This document shows, one piece after another, positions 24,329 to 32,793 of a stretch of DNA of 64,000 nucleotides (the first letter of the stretch is position 1; the number at the start of each line of letters is the position of its first letter). The stretch spans positions 49,856-113,855 of the forward strand of contig JAGKWY010000019.1 in the NCBI GenBank assembly GCA_021151625.1. Reading direction: 5' to 3'. Made by a program: the position numbers and the translations under genes. Under the pieces are notes generated by a model. The model saw only the letters and a list, made by a program, of their open reading frames with translations, was not told the DNA's origin and searched no databases. Source of the DNA: Gammaproteobacteria bacterium (lineage in GTDB: Bacteria > Pseudomonadota > Gammaproteobacteria > Pseudomonadales > Cellvibrionaceae).

Positions 24329-25599
24329 GCGACCTTCTTATGGAATAGCTCACGGAATACCGGATAAATATCGCCGACACCGCGAATGTGTTGCAGTGCG
24401 AAACTCTCGGGAAATTGCTCCTGGATTGTTTCGTACACACTCCACAACGCCTGGTGCTCATTGTTAGTAATTTCTATATAGGAGAAATATTGGCAACTGG
24501 GCAGGAGCTCATCGACCAAAATATCGCGACACACGTCTGAATCTTCACCCCAGTTGTCGCCGTCAGAAGCCTGGGCACCGTAGATATTCCAATGCTCAGG
24601 GGAATAGCGATCCTTAATAATTTCCTGCATCAAACGCAATGCACTTGACACTACTGTGCCGCCGGTTTCGCGTGAATGAAAGAATTCATCCTCATCGACT
24701 TCTTTAGCGCTGGTATGATGGCGAATAAACACAATTTCTGTTTTTTCGTAATTGCGCTGCAGGAATAAATAGAGAAGGATAAAAAAACGTTTGGCGATAT
24801 CTTTAGTGGCCTGATCCATTGACCCGGAAACGTCCATAATGCAAAACATAACTGCTTTAGAGCGAGGCACAGGTTGCTTGATCATCAAATTGTATTTGAG
24901 ATCGAAGGTATCCAACCAGGGAACTTTGCTGATGGAGCGCTCCAGTTTGGCAATCGCCGCGAGCAATTCACTGTAATGCGCGAGATCGCGATGAGCCTCG
25001 GGAATTTTTTCCAGCTCAGCCAATTCTTCCTGTAAGGCTAGAAGCTGTTTACGTTTGCCGCCCGTCAATGCCAGACGCCGCATATTGGCAGAACGCAGGG
25101 AGCGTACAATATTAATGCGCCCTGGCTGTCCCTCATTGGCGATACCACCGCGCACAGTTTTGAATTCTTCCAAACCGGATAATTGCCGTTTGATCAAATT
25201 GGGTAATTCAAGACCATCAAACATAAAATCCAGAAATTCTTCTTGCGAAAGTGTAAATGAAAAATCATCCATCCCTTCACCTGAGTCGCTGGCTTTACCA
25301 CCACCGCCCTGCCCTTCACCACCTTGAGGGCGTGCAATTTTGTCACCCTCAGAGAAATGTTTATTGCCCGGCAGAACTCGCTCATTAAGCCCGCCCTGCC
25401 CGTGGTGAATAATAGGTTCGCTAATATCACGACCAGGAATACTGACTTTGCCACCTTTATCTATATCGGTAATTGAGCGTTCATTCACCGCATCTGATAC
25501 TGCTTTCTGAATTTGTTGGCGATAGCGCCGCAAAAAGCGCTGGCGGTTTACAGCGCTTTTATTTTTGGCATTGAGACGTCGATCAATAATGTAACTCAT
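24325..25599 (-). CDS. yeaH: YeaH/YhbH family protein (DUF444, von Willebrand A-like)
   Basis: 424 residues. The N-terminus is basic (RRLNAKNKSAVNRQRFLRRYRQQIQKAV); a Gly-rich linker (PQGGEGQGGGGKASDSGEGMDD, about 95-116) follows; the C-terminal half has a VWA/MIDAS-like core, VMFCIMDVSGSM, with further ETGGTVVSSALRLM and QASDGDNWGEDS. Homologues act with the PrkA/YeaG kinase and possibly are its substrates. Middle gene of the three-gene stress unit. Confidence 0.94.
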   Translation of the reverse strand: MSYIIDRRLNAKNKSAVNRQRFLRRYRQQIQKAVSDAVNERSITDIDKGGKVSIPGRDISEPIIHHGQGGLNERVLPGNKHFSEGDKIARPQGGEGQGGGGKASDSGEGMDDFSFTLSQEEFLDFMFDGLELPNLIKRQLSGLEEFKTVRGGIANEGQPGRINIVRSLRSANMRRLALTGGKRKQLLALQEELAELEKIPEAHRDLAHYSELLAAIAKLERSISKVPWLDTFDLKYNLMIKQPVPRSKAVMFCIMDVSGSMDQATKDIAKRFFILLYLFLQRNYEKTEIVFIRHHTSAKEVDEDEFFHSRETGGTVVSSALRLMQEIIKDRYSPEHWNIYGAQASDGDNWGEDSDVCRDILVDELLPSCQYFSYIEITNNEHQALWSVYETIQEQFPESFALQHIRGVGDIYPVFRELFHKKVA

Positions 25600-25725
25600 A
25601 ACCCAACCTTAACTTTTTATAAAGCAATAGTGTTTCAGGTTACTCTTTGATACTGCATACTGCTCTTACGGGTTTACTTACTCTTTTTCGCTTTTTTGCT
25701 AGGACCTCTCAGATTAATTCATCAA

Positions 25726-27648
25726 TTATTGTGATTTTCTTACACGCAAGTACCACTCAGAAAGCAAGCGCACTTGTTTTTCGGTATAACCGCGTTCCAC
25801 CATGCGCTGCACAAAATCGTGATGTTTTTTCTTGTCTTGCACTGATGCCTTGGCATTGAACGAAATAACTGGCAGCAAGTCTTCGGTATTGGAGAACATT
25901 TTCTTCTCAATCACTATGCGCAACTTTTCATAACCGCGCCAATCGGGATTTTTCCCAGCATTACTCGCCTTCGCACGCAGCACAAAGTTGACAATCTCAT
26001 TGCGAAAATCTTTGGGATTGCTAATACCCGCTGGTTTCTCAATTTTTTCCAATTCGTCATTAAGCGATGCACGATTCAGAATTTCGCCAGTTTCCGGATC
26101 GCGGTACTCCTGATCCTGAATCCAGAAATCAGCGTAGGTTACATAGCGATCGAAAATATTTTGACCATATTCTGCATAGGACTCCAGATAAGCGGTCTGG
26201 ATTTCCTTGCCAATAAAGTCCACATACTTGGGTGAAATGAATTCTTTTAAGGCATTCAGGTATTTATCCTGCACCTCTTTGGGGAATTGCTCCTGCTCGA
26301 TTTGTTGTTCCAGCACATACATCAGGTGCACCGGGTTTGCAGCAATTTCTGTTGGATCAAAATTAAAGACCTTGGATAAAATTTTAAATGCGAAACGGGT
26401 TGAAAGCCCATTCATACCTTCATCCACCCCCGCCGCGTCTTTATATTCTTGCAAAGACTTCGCACGCGGATCTGTATCTTTCAGGTTTTCACCATCATAG
26501 ATACGCATTTTGGAATAGATGTTGGAATTTTCCGGCTCTTTAATGCGCGACAAGGCCGAGAATTGCGCTAGCATCCGCAGAGTATCCGGCGCACAGGGCG
26601 CTTTGGATAAAGAGGAATGCTGCAGTAATTTTTCGTAAATTTTCATTTCCTCGGTAACACGCAAGCAATAAGGAACCTTGACTATGTAGACACGGTCAAT
26701 AAATGCTTCATTGTTTTTGTTGTTGCGAAAATTTTGCCATTCAGATTCGTTAGAGTGAGCGAGAATAATTCCATCAAACGGAATTGCACCCAAACCTTCA
26801 GTACTATTGAAATTCCCCTCTTGCGTTGCCGTTAACAACGGGTGCAAAACTTTGATAGGAGCTTTGAACATCTCCACAAATTCCATCAACCCCTGGTTCG
26901 CGCGACACAAGCCGCCGCTAAAACTATAAGCATCAGGATCGTTTTGTGGAAACTCTTCCAGCTGGCGAATATCTACCTTACCCACTAACGAGGAAATATC
27001 CTGGTTGTTTTCATCACCTGGTTCAGTTTTGGTAATCGCGATTTGATTCAGTATGGATGGAAAAACCTTAACCACTTTGAATTGGGTAATATCACCGCGA
27101 AATTCTTGCAGACGCTTTGCCGCCCAGGGCGACATAATTGATTTGATGTAGCGACGCGGAATGCCGTAATCTTCCTCCAGAATTTTTCCGTCCTCTTCAG
27201 GATTAAACAACCCAAGAGGTGATTCAAAAACCGGAGAGCCTTTAATGCAATAGATGGGCATTTTTTCCATCAACGTTTTCAGCATTTCAGCCAATGATGA
27301 TTTACCACCACCCACCGGGCCCAACAGATAAAGGATTTGTTTCTTTTCCTCCAACCCCTGGGCAGCGTGCTTGAAAAACGACACTATTTGTTGAATCGAC
27401 TCTTCCATACCATAAAAATCACCAAAAGCTTTGTAGCGCTTGATAATTTTGTTGGAAAAAATTCGGCTGAGGCGAGGATCTTGAGAAGTATCCACCATCT
27501 CCGGATCACCAATGGCCATCAGCATACGCTCAGCCGCCGAGGCATAAACACTGGGGTCTTTTTTACAGAGCTCGAGATACTCCTTAATCGTTAACTCTTC
27601 CTGCTGGGTAGCTTCAAAACGTTCGCGATAATGACTGAATATACTCAT
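25726..27648 (-). CDS. prkA: PrkA serine protein kinase (YeaG)
   Basis: 640 residues. A AAA+ type ATPase region carries the Walker A LGPVGGGKSSLAEML (about residue 108) and the Walker B-like IPFDGIILAHSNESEW; the C-terminal PrkA domain includes GENLKDTDPRAKSLQEYKDAAGVDEGMNGLSTRFAFK. The E. coli homologue YeaG is a kinase important under nitrogen starvation and in stationary phase. ATG 27648 has GAGG 6-7 nt upstream. It is the first gene of the unit and is separated from yeaH by 126 nt. A CTATGCT element on the minus strand at 27754-27760 resembles an RpoS-type -10. Confidence 0.95.
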   Translation of the reverse strand: MSIFSHYRERFEATQQEELTIKEYLELCKKDPSVYASAAERMLMAIGDPEMVDTSQDPRLSRIFSNKIIKRYKAFGDFYGMEESIQQIVSFFKHAAQGLEEKKQILYLLGPVGGGKSSLAEMLKTLMEKMPIYCIKGSPVFESPLGLFNPEEDGKILEEDYGIPRRYIKSIMSPWAAKRLQEFRGDITQFKVVKVFPSILNQIAITKTEPGDENNQDISSLVGKVDIRQLEEFPQNDPDAYSFSGGLCRANQGLMEFVEMFKAPIKVLHPLLTATQEGNFNSTEGLGAIPFDGIILAHSNESEWQNFRNNKNNEAFIDRVYIVKVPYCLRVTEEMKIYEKLLQHSSLSKAPCAPDTLRMLAQFSALSRIKEPENSNIYSKMRIYDGENLKDTDPRAKSLQEYKDAAGVDEGMNGLSTRFAFKILSKVFNFDPTEIAANPVHLMYVLEQQIEQEQFPKEVQDKYLNALKEFISPKYVDFIGKEIQTAYLESYAEYGQNIFDRYVTYADFWIQDQEYRDPETGEILNRASLNDELEKIEKPAGISNPKDFRNEIVNFVLRAKASNAGKNPDWRGYEKLRIVIEKKMFSNTEDLLPVISFNAKASVQDKKKHHDFVQRMVERGYTEKQVRLLSEWYLRVRKSQ

Positions 27649-27855
27649 AATCTACCTCGGGTTAGCGATTAAATCGGTAAACACAGATCAGTAAGACAGC
27701 AACTAATTTGACCTATTCCCACTTGGGAAAATTTAAGTAGCTCGTTATCCATAAGCATAGCCCTAAATTTCTCAAGTATTAAAAGTAATAACAATTAATT
27801 GACTGATTTCTCGTTAAGCTTTTACACTCAAAAAACGCGCCAAGTAATCAAATTC

Positions 27856-28569
27856 ATGATTTCTATTCCCTGGCTCAACCCCTACAACTTGCAATTTCCC
27901 GCTCCCGAGTATGCATTGGATGATCCTAACGGGTTGTTGGCAGTAGGCGGCGATCTCTCACCTGAACGGATACTTGCGGCATATCGACAAGGAATTTTCC
28001 CCTGGTTTAATCCGGGCGATCCCATTTTGTGGTGGAGCCCCAGCCCGCGCACAGTGATTTACCCGGAACAACTCCATATTTCCAAAAGTCTGTGCAAAAT
28101 GCTGCGCAAAGGAATTTATCGCGTAACCTTTGATAATTGCTTTGAAAATGTAATGCGCGCCTGCGCGGCACCGCGCAGCTACGCTGATGGAACCTGGATT
28201 AGTGAAGAAATTATCGCTGGCTATACCGCCCTACATCGCCAGGGTGTTGCTCATTCGGTGGAAGTCTGGCAAGAAAATCAATTAGTTGGCGGACTTTATG
28301 GTATGGCATTGGGGCGTGTTTTTTTTGGTGAGTCGATGTTTAGTCGCGCCGACAATGCCTCTAAATTCGGGTTTGCACATTTAGTCCGACAATTATGCCG
28401 GTGGGATTTCCAGTTGATTGATTGCCAGGTTGCAAATGATCACTTATTTAGTTTGGGGGCCATTGAAATTCCCCGTGAAGAATTTCAAAAAATACTGGTA
28501 AACTTTGCTCATGAGCCGAGTGTGTATTCCCAGCCCTGGTCAACACTGACCATTCTCCCTTGGGAATAA
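27856..28569 (+). CDS. aat: Leucyl/phenylalanyl-tRNA-protein transferase
   Basis: 237 residues from ATG 27856; an upstream in-frame ATG at 27799 would add 19 non-conserved residues. Family hallmarks: GLLAVGGDLSPERILAAYRQGIFPWF, ILWWSPSPRTVI, ADGTWISEEIIAGY, VGGLYGMALGRVFFGESMFS and FQLIDCQVANDHLFSLGAIEI. Aat adds Leu or Phe to N-terminal Lys/Arg of proteins, creating N-degrons for ClpS-ClpAP. It is followed after 21 nt by bpt, the second N-degron transferase. Confidence 0.96.
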   Translation: MISIPWLNPYNLQFPAPEYALDDPNGLLAVGGDLSPERILAAYRQGIFPWFNPGDPILWWSPSPRTVIYPEQLHISKSLCKMLRKGIYRVTFDNCFENVMRACAAPRSYADGTWISEEIIAGYTALHRQGVAHSVEVWQENQLVGGLYGMALGRVFFGESMFSRADNASKFGFAHLVRQLCRWDFQLIDCQVANDHLFSLGAIEIPREEFQKILVNFAHEPSVYSQPWSTLTILPWE

Positions 28570-28590
28570 CCGGATTTGCGCGAGGCGGTC

Positions 28591-29298
28591 ATGTCCGACT
28601 TATCAACATTAAAATTATTTGCCACTCAACCCCACCCTTGCAGTTATCTGGACGGGCAAGAGGCTACAACAGTTTTTGTCGATCCGGATGCGAAAATAGA
28701 CCCTTCGCTCTATACCCAATTGTCGCAGCTGGGCTTTCGTCGCAGCGGAGCCCATTTGTATCGCCCGCAATGCCTGCGCTGCCAGGCATGTGTCTCCTGT
28801 CGAATCCCCGTGAAATTATTCAGACCCAATCGCACCCAACGGCGCTGCTTACAACGCAACCGCGACTTATCGCTACATATCACTTGTAACATCAACACTA
28901 CTGAGCATTACAACCTCTATGCACACTATATTGAGGGGCGCCATCAGGATGGGGATATGTATCCTCCGTCAGAGGAGCAATACAAAGCTTTTCTCACTAG
29001 CGAATGGGGAATTACCCAATATATTGAGCTGCGCCTCGAAGGACGATTGATTGGGGTCTCGGTATGCGACCAATTGGGCGATGGACTTTCTGCGGTTTAT
29101 ACCTTTTACGACCCAGCCGAAGAACACCGTGGCCTGGGCAAGTTTGCAATTCTGGCGCAGATAGAAAAGGCTCGGACTATGGGCTTGGATTATCTCTACT
29201 TAGGCTACTGGATCAAGGACTGTGAAAAAATGAACTACAAGACCCAGTATCGCCCCCTGGAGCTGCTGGTAAACCGTCGCTGGATGCGACTTAACTGA
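28591..29298 (+). CDS. bpt: Aspartate/glutamate leucyltransferase
   Basis: 235 residues from ATG 28591 (GAGG 5 nt upstream; ATG 28576 also in frame). It begins with the Cys-rich motif CSYLDGQEATTVF ... YRPQCLRCQACVSCRIPV and ends in the GNAT-like part SAVYTFYDPAEEHRGLGKFAIL and YLGYWIKDCEKMNYK. Bpt transfers Leu to N-terminal Asp/Glu, making N-degrons. The usual partner ClpS, 3 kb downstream, is truncated in this window, so the fate of the tagged proteins is uncertain. Confidence 0.95.
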   Translation: MSDLSTLKLFATQPHPCSYLDGQEATTVFVDPDAKIDPSLYTQLSQLGFRRSGAHLYRPQCLRCQACVSCRIPVKLFRPNRTQRRCLQRNRDLSLHITCNINTTEHYNLYAHYIEGRHQDGDMYPPSEEQYKAFLTSEWGITQYIELRLEGRLIGVSVCDQLGDGLSAVYTFYDPAEEHRGLGKFAILAQIEKARTMGLDYLYLGYWIKDCEKMNYKTQYRPLELLVNRRWMRLN

Positions 29299-29370
29299 GC
29301 AACAACCGCCTCATTTGTACAGAGACACGCCGAAAGCCTAGGCAAAATCCGCTTTTCTCCCTTATTCCCC

Positions 29371-29399
29371 TTGGCGACTCTGGTTAATTAAGGCACAAT
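29371..29399 (+). promoter_or_regulatory. Candidate infA promoter
   Basis: TTGGCG and CACAAT are spaced 17 nt, 79-107 nt upstream of the infA start. The -10 matches only 4 of 6 consensus bases. A 7-bp hairpin (CTATCAC-CCCGCC-GTGATAG, 29424-29443) follows in the leader. Confidence 0.4.
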
Positions 29400-29477
29400 T
29401 CACGCCTATTTTTTTACCCCCCTCTATCACCCCGCCGTGATAGACAAGAACTATCGAAACCCTGAGGAAGCTGCCGC

Positions 29478-29696
29478 ATGGCAAAAGACGATTGCATTGA
29501 ATTTGACGGTGAAGTGGTTGATACCCTGCCCAACACTACCTTTCGCGTAAAACTGGAAAATGGACATGTGGTAATCGCCCACATCTCCGGCAAGATGCGC
29601 AAAAACTATATCCGTATTCTGACTGGCGACAAGGTCAAGGTTGAGATGACTCCCTATGACCTGACCAAAGGCCGTATTACCTATCGCGCCCGTTAA
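29478..29696 (+). CDS. infA: Translation initiation factor IF-1
   Basis: 72 residues, exactly the family length. The S1-like OB fold reads IEFDGEVVDTLPNTTFRVKLENGHVVIAHISGKMRKNYIRILTGDKVKVEMTPYDLTKGRITYR. It binds the A site of the 30S subunit with IF-2 and IF-3. The position after aat-bpt and convergent to clpA is the Pseudomonas order. A strong bidirectional terminator follows. Confidence 0.98.
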   Translation: MAKDDCIEFDGEVVDTLPNTTFRVKLENGHVVIAHISGKMRKNYIRILTGDKVKVEMTPYDLTKGRITYRAR

Positions 29697-29731
29697 TACC
29701 TAAAGTAGCTCTTTGCAAAAAGAACTACTGC

Positions 29732-29779
29732 CCAATAAAACAAAAGCCGCACTATAAAGTGCGGCTTTTGTTTTATTGG
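29732..29779. terminator. Bidirectional terminator between infA and clpA
   Basis: 22-bp perfect arms (core AAAAGCCGCACT / AGTGCGGCTTTT) around ATAA, with T-runs on both strands. A second imperfect hairpin (29704-29729) precedes it on the infA side. Confidence 0.9.
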
Positions 29780-29793
29780 AGCTTTCAGTTAAA

Positions 29794-31992
29794 TCAGGCT
29801 GGTTGTGCAGCCTGCTTGGCCTTGACCTCGATAGTGATCTTATCCTCTATCGGATCAACATCCACATCTACAGTTCCGCCGCCGCTAGACAAGGTTCCAA
29901 AGAGGATTTCCTCAGCCAATGGCTTTTTCAGTTTGTCCTGAATCAAGCGAGCCATTGGGCGCGCGCCCATTTTCACATCATAGCCATGGATCGCCAACCA
30001 TTCGCGGGCTTCGTCACTAATCTCCAGGGTCACATGCTTGTCATCCAACTGGGTCTGCAATTCCATCAGGAACTTATCAACCACGGTTTTAATGGTATTC
30101 AAGGTCAGTGATGCAAACTGCACAATCGCATCCAGACGGTTCCTGAATTCCGGTGTAAACATTTTCTTGATGGCTTCCATACCGTCAGTAGCGTGATCCT
30201 GATGAGTAAAGCCTATAGAAGCGCGACTCATTACCTCAGCACCGGCGTTGGTAGTCATAATCAAAATCACATTACGGAAATCCGCCTTGCGACCATTGTT
30301 GTCCGTCAGGGTACCGTGATCCATGACTTGCAGCAGCAAGTTGAAAACCTCGGGATGCGCCTTCTCTATCTCATCCAGCAACAACACACAGTGCGGCTGC
30401 TTGGTGATAGCGTCAGTTAACAAACCACCCTGATCAAAACCCACATAACCAGGAGGAGCACCGATCAAACGCGATACAGTATGGCGCTCCATGTACTCAG
30501 ACATATCAAAGCGCACCAACTCCATGCCCATGCATTTAGCCAATTGGCGACAAACCTCAGTTTTACCCACACCAGTAGGACCAGCAAACAGGAAGGAGCC
30601 AATAGGTTTTTCAGCTGAGCCGAGACCTGCACGTGACAGCTTGATGGCAGTCGCCAGAGTATCAATCGCCTCATCCTGACCAAATACTGTCATCTTCAAA
30701 TTCTGATCCAGTTTGCGCAATTGCTCTTTATCAGAAGAAGACACACTTTTTGGTGGTATGCGCGCAATTTTGGCAACCACGTTTTCCACATCAGTAACAC
30801 CAATAGTCTTCTTGCGCTTGCTCGGCGCCAGCAGTTGTTGGTATGCACCCGCCTCATCAATTACGTCAATGGCTTTATCCGGCAAGAAACGATCATTAAT
30901 GTAACGCTCAGCCAATTCCGCAGCTGCACGCAAAGCGGCATCGGTATAACGCAAATTGTGATGCTTCTCAAAACGGCTCTTAAGCCCTTTAAGGATTTGA
31001 TAGGTCTCATCAACCGTCGGCTCATTCACATCCACTTTCTGGAAGCGGCGAGAAAGCGCGCGGTCTTTATCAAAAATTCCGCGGAACTCCTGATATGTCG
31101 TTGAACCCATGCAGCGAATTTCACCGGATGATAGCAATGGCTTCAATAGGTTGGATGCATCCATCACACCACCGGAAGCAGCTCCGGCACCGATAATGGT
31201 GTGGATTTCATCAATAAACAAAATCGAGTTTTTTTGCTTTTTCAATTCATTCAGCAAACTTTTGAAGCGTTTTTCAAAGTCACCGCGATATTTGGTACCT
31301 GCCAACAAAGCCCCCATATCCAGAGAGAATACAATACTGTCAGCGAGCGATTCAGGAACATCTCCATCAACGATACGTTTCGCCAAACCTTCCGCAATCG
31401 CGGTCTTACCTACACCGGATTCACCCACTAACAATGGGTTGTTTTTGCGACGACGGGAGAGAATCTGGCAGACGCGCTCTACTTCAAACTCACGCCCCAC
31501 CAACGGATCGATACGCCCCTGCATTGCAGCTTCATTGAGATTGGTAGCAAAATTTTCCAACGGGCTTTGTGCACTGGATTCACCGGTAGCAGATTCCTCA
31601 TCCTGCCCTTCTTGCGAATTGTGGTGATTATCACTGCTGTGGTCATTATTGCCAGCCACTTTGTGAATACCATGAGTGATGTAGTTGACCACATCGATGC
31701 GAGCAATACTTTGTTGTTTCAGGTAATAAACAGCCTGGCTTTCCTGCTCACTAAAAATCGCTACCAAGACATTTGCGCCGGTAACTTCTTGTTTGCCAGA
31801 AGACTGGACGTGGAATACAGCGCGTTGCAGCACACGCTGAAACCCCAGTGTTGGCTGGGTTTCGCGCTCACTGTCATTTTCAGGAATAAGTGGCGTGGTG
31901 GAATCGACAAACTCGATTAATTCTTTGCGTAAACTAATTAAATCAGCACCGCAAGCGCGTAATACATTTGCCGCCGAATCATTATCGATGAG
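29794..31992 (-). CDS. clpA: ATP-dependent Clp protease ATPase subunit ClpA, 5'-truncated
   Basis: Homology to ClpA runs from about LIDNDSAANVLRACGADL (codon at 31992) to the normal C-terminus. Two AAA+ modules are complete: Walker A GESGVGKTAIAEG and GPTGVGKTEVCRQ, the HTIIGAGAASGG region and the DHGTLTDNNGRKADFRN sensor part. The first 35-40 residues of the N-domain, the start codon and the ribosome site are missing; a TAA in this frame lies just upstream and the DNA joins directly to clpS coding sequence. The first usable start is GTG 31833, which would yield 679 residues without most of the ClpS-binding N-domain. ClpA unfolds substrates for ClpP. Confidence 0.9.
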   Translation of the reverse strand, partial: LIDNDSAANVLRACGADLISLRKELIEFVDSTTPLIPENDSERETQPTLGFQRVLQRAVFHVQSSGKQEVTGANVLVAIFSEQESQAVYYLKQQSIARIDVVNYITHGIHKVAGNNDHSSDNHHNSQEGQDEESATGESSAQSPLENFATNLNEAAMQGRIDPLVGREFEVERVCQILSRRRKNNPLLVGESGVGKTAIAEGLAKRIVDGDVPESLADSIVFSLDMGALLAGTKYRGDFEKRFKSLLNELKKQKNSILFIDEIHTIIGAGAASGGVMDASNLLKPLLSSGEIRCMGSTTYQEFRGIFDKDRALSRRFQKVDVNEPTVDETYQILKGLKSRFEKHHNLRYTDAALRAAAELAERYINDRFLPDKAIDVIDEAGAYQQLLAPSKRKKTIGVTDVENVVAKIARIPPKSVSSSDKEQLRKLDQNLKMTVFGQDEAIDTLATAIKLSRAGLGSAEKPIGSFLFAGPTGVGKTEVCRQLAKCMGMELVRFDMSEYMERHTVSRLIGAPPGYVGFDQGGLLTDAITKQPHCVLLLDEIEKAHPEVFNLLLQVMDHGTLTDNNGRKADFRNVILIMTTNAGAEVMSRASIGFTHQDHATDGMEAIKKMFTPEFRNRLDAIVQFASLTLNTIKTVVDKFLMELQTQLDDKHVTLEISDEAREWLAIHGYDVKMGARPMARLIQDKLKKPLAEEILFGTLSSGGGTVDVDVDPIEDKITIEVKAKQAAQPA

Positions 31993-32294
31993 CCTTGCGC
32001 CGCTTTAGTTTCAGCAATATCTCGAGTATAGATGCCGCAAACTGCTTTGCCGTGAACATGTACCGTTAACATCACATGGGTAGCTTTTTCGCGCGACATG
32101 GAAAAAAACACTTCCAGTATTTCCACCACGAAATCCATGGGTGTGTAGTCATCATTCAATAAAACCACCTTATACATAGGTGGTCGCTTTAACTTGGGCT
32201 TGGATGTTACAACTGCAAGACCACCGTCAGATTCATCGGCAGAATTGTCATCATCTTTACCTAAGGTTAGTTGAAGCTTGTGGAGATTGCCCAT
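31938..32294 (-). CDS. clpS: ClpS adaptor with aberrant, out-of-frame C-terminus
   Basis: Residues 1 to about 100 are a good ClpS: a disordered N-terminus, PPMYKVVLLNDDYTPMDFVVEILEVFF (N-degron pocket with the DD pair and Met), THVMLTVHVHGKAVCGIYTRDIAETKAAQ. After this the family normally continues with about 20-25 residues finishing the last helix and strand. Here it reads GSSIMIRRQMYYALAVLI, which is the ClpA N-domain coding sequence in another frame. The protein ends inside the clpA frame at 31938. It is probably unstable or inactive as an N-degron adaptor, unless the junction is an assembly error. Confidence 0.85.
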   Translation of the reverse strand: MGNLHKLQLTLGKDDDNSADESDGGLAVVTSKPKLKRPPMYKVVLLNDDYTPMDFVVEILEVFFSMSREKATHVMLTVHVHGKAVCGIYTRDIAETKAAQGSSIMIRRQMYYALAVLI

Positions 32295-32651
32295 AGAGAT
32301 TTAATACAAAATAAAAAATGATTGGATGTTTGCCAGTATTGTAACCCATCGGCATAACAAGCCCTAATCCATCCTAATCGACGCTAATACCGGATAAATG
32401 CTTGACTTTGGGTCAATTGTTGGATAAAAAAAGAGCGCCGATGCACATTAATGCGGCACTTTGCTTAGATTGGGGCGCTTATCGCAAATAACAATAAAAT
32501 ACTTGGCCGCTTAAAAGCATAAGTTAAATGCACTAGCCCCCTTCCAGGCAAATCTCTCGTCCATGACCCCCGAGCAATTGCAGTACTTGGGACAATAATA
32601 ACGACAGTGATGTTTTTCAAGGGCATCACTCGGGCAGAAGGATTCCAAATC
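32295..32651. other. Divergent clpS-cspD intergenic region
   Basis: 357 bp holding a sigma70-type promoter toward cspD (listed separately), three spaced TAATC-containing repeats at about 32363-32390 on the clpS side, and an interrupted inverted repeat (AGCGCC ... GGCGCT, about 32433-32478) that could fold in the long cspD leader. No gene was recognised. Confidence 0.5.
32402..32430 (+). promoter_or_regulatory. Sigma70-type promoter upstream of cspD
   Basis: TTGACT and TAAAAA are spaced 17 nt. A start near 32437 would give a leader of about 215 nt, a length common for cold-shock-type genes. Confidence 0.5.
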
Positions 32652-32727
32652 ATGCCAACAGGCACAGTCAAATGGTTTAATAACGCAAAAGGTTACGGCT
32701 TTATTCTTACGCAAATAAACGCAATAA

Positions 32728-32759
32728 AAAAGCCTCTCGTGTTTCCACCAGAGGCTTTT
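32728..32759 (-). terminator. icd terminator, distal hairpin
   Basis: AAAAGCCTCT / AGAGGCTTTT arms with a 12-nt loop; on the minus strand the stem is followed by a T-run. Normally it would lie between cspD and icd. Confidence 0.75.
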
Positions 32760-32767
32760 GTCATCGC

Positions 32768-32791
32768 AATTGCCGGCACACGCCGGCAATT
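32768..32791 (-). terminator. icd 3' hairpin, proximal
   Basis: AATTGCCGGC-ACAC-GCCGGCAATT is a perfect 10-bp stem that begins 2 nt after the icd stop codon. It probably protects the mRNA end or acts together with the distal hairpin. Confidence 0.65.
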
Positions 32792-32793
32792 AT

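Noticed and set aside
29299..29477. tRNA gene between bpt and infA
   Set aside because: No cloverleaf, T-loop GTTC or CCA pattern is present; only a promoter-like pair and a small hairpin.
31938..31994. Novel hydrophobic ClpS C-terminal tail (GSSIMIRRQMYYALAVLI)
   Set aside because: The same DNA encodes the conserved ClpA N-domain in another frame, so the tail is an out-of-frame artefact of the junction.
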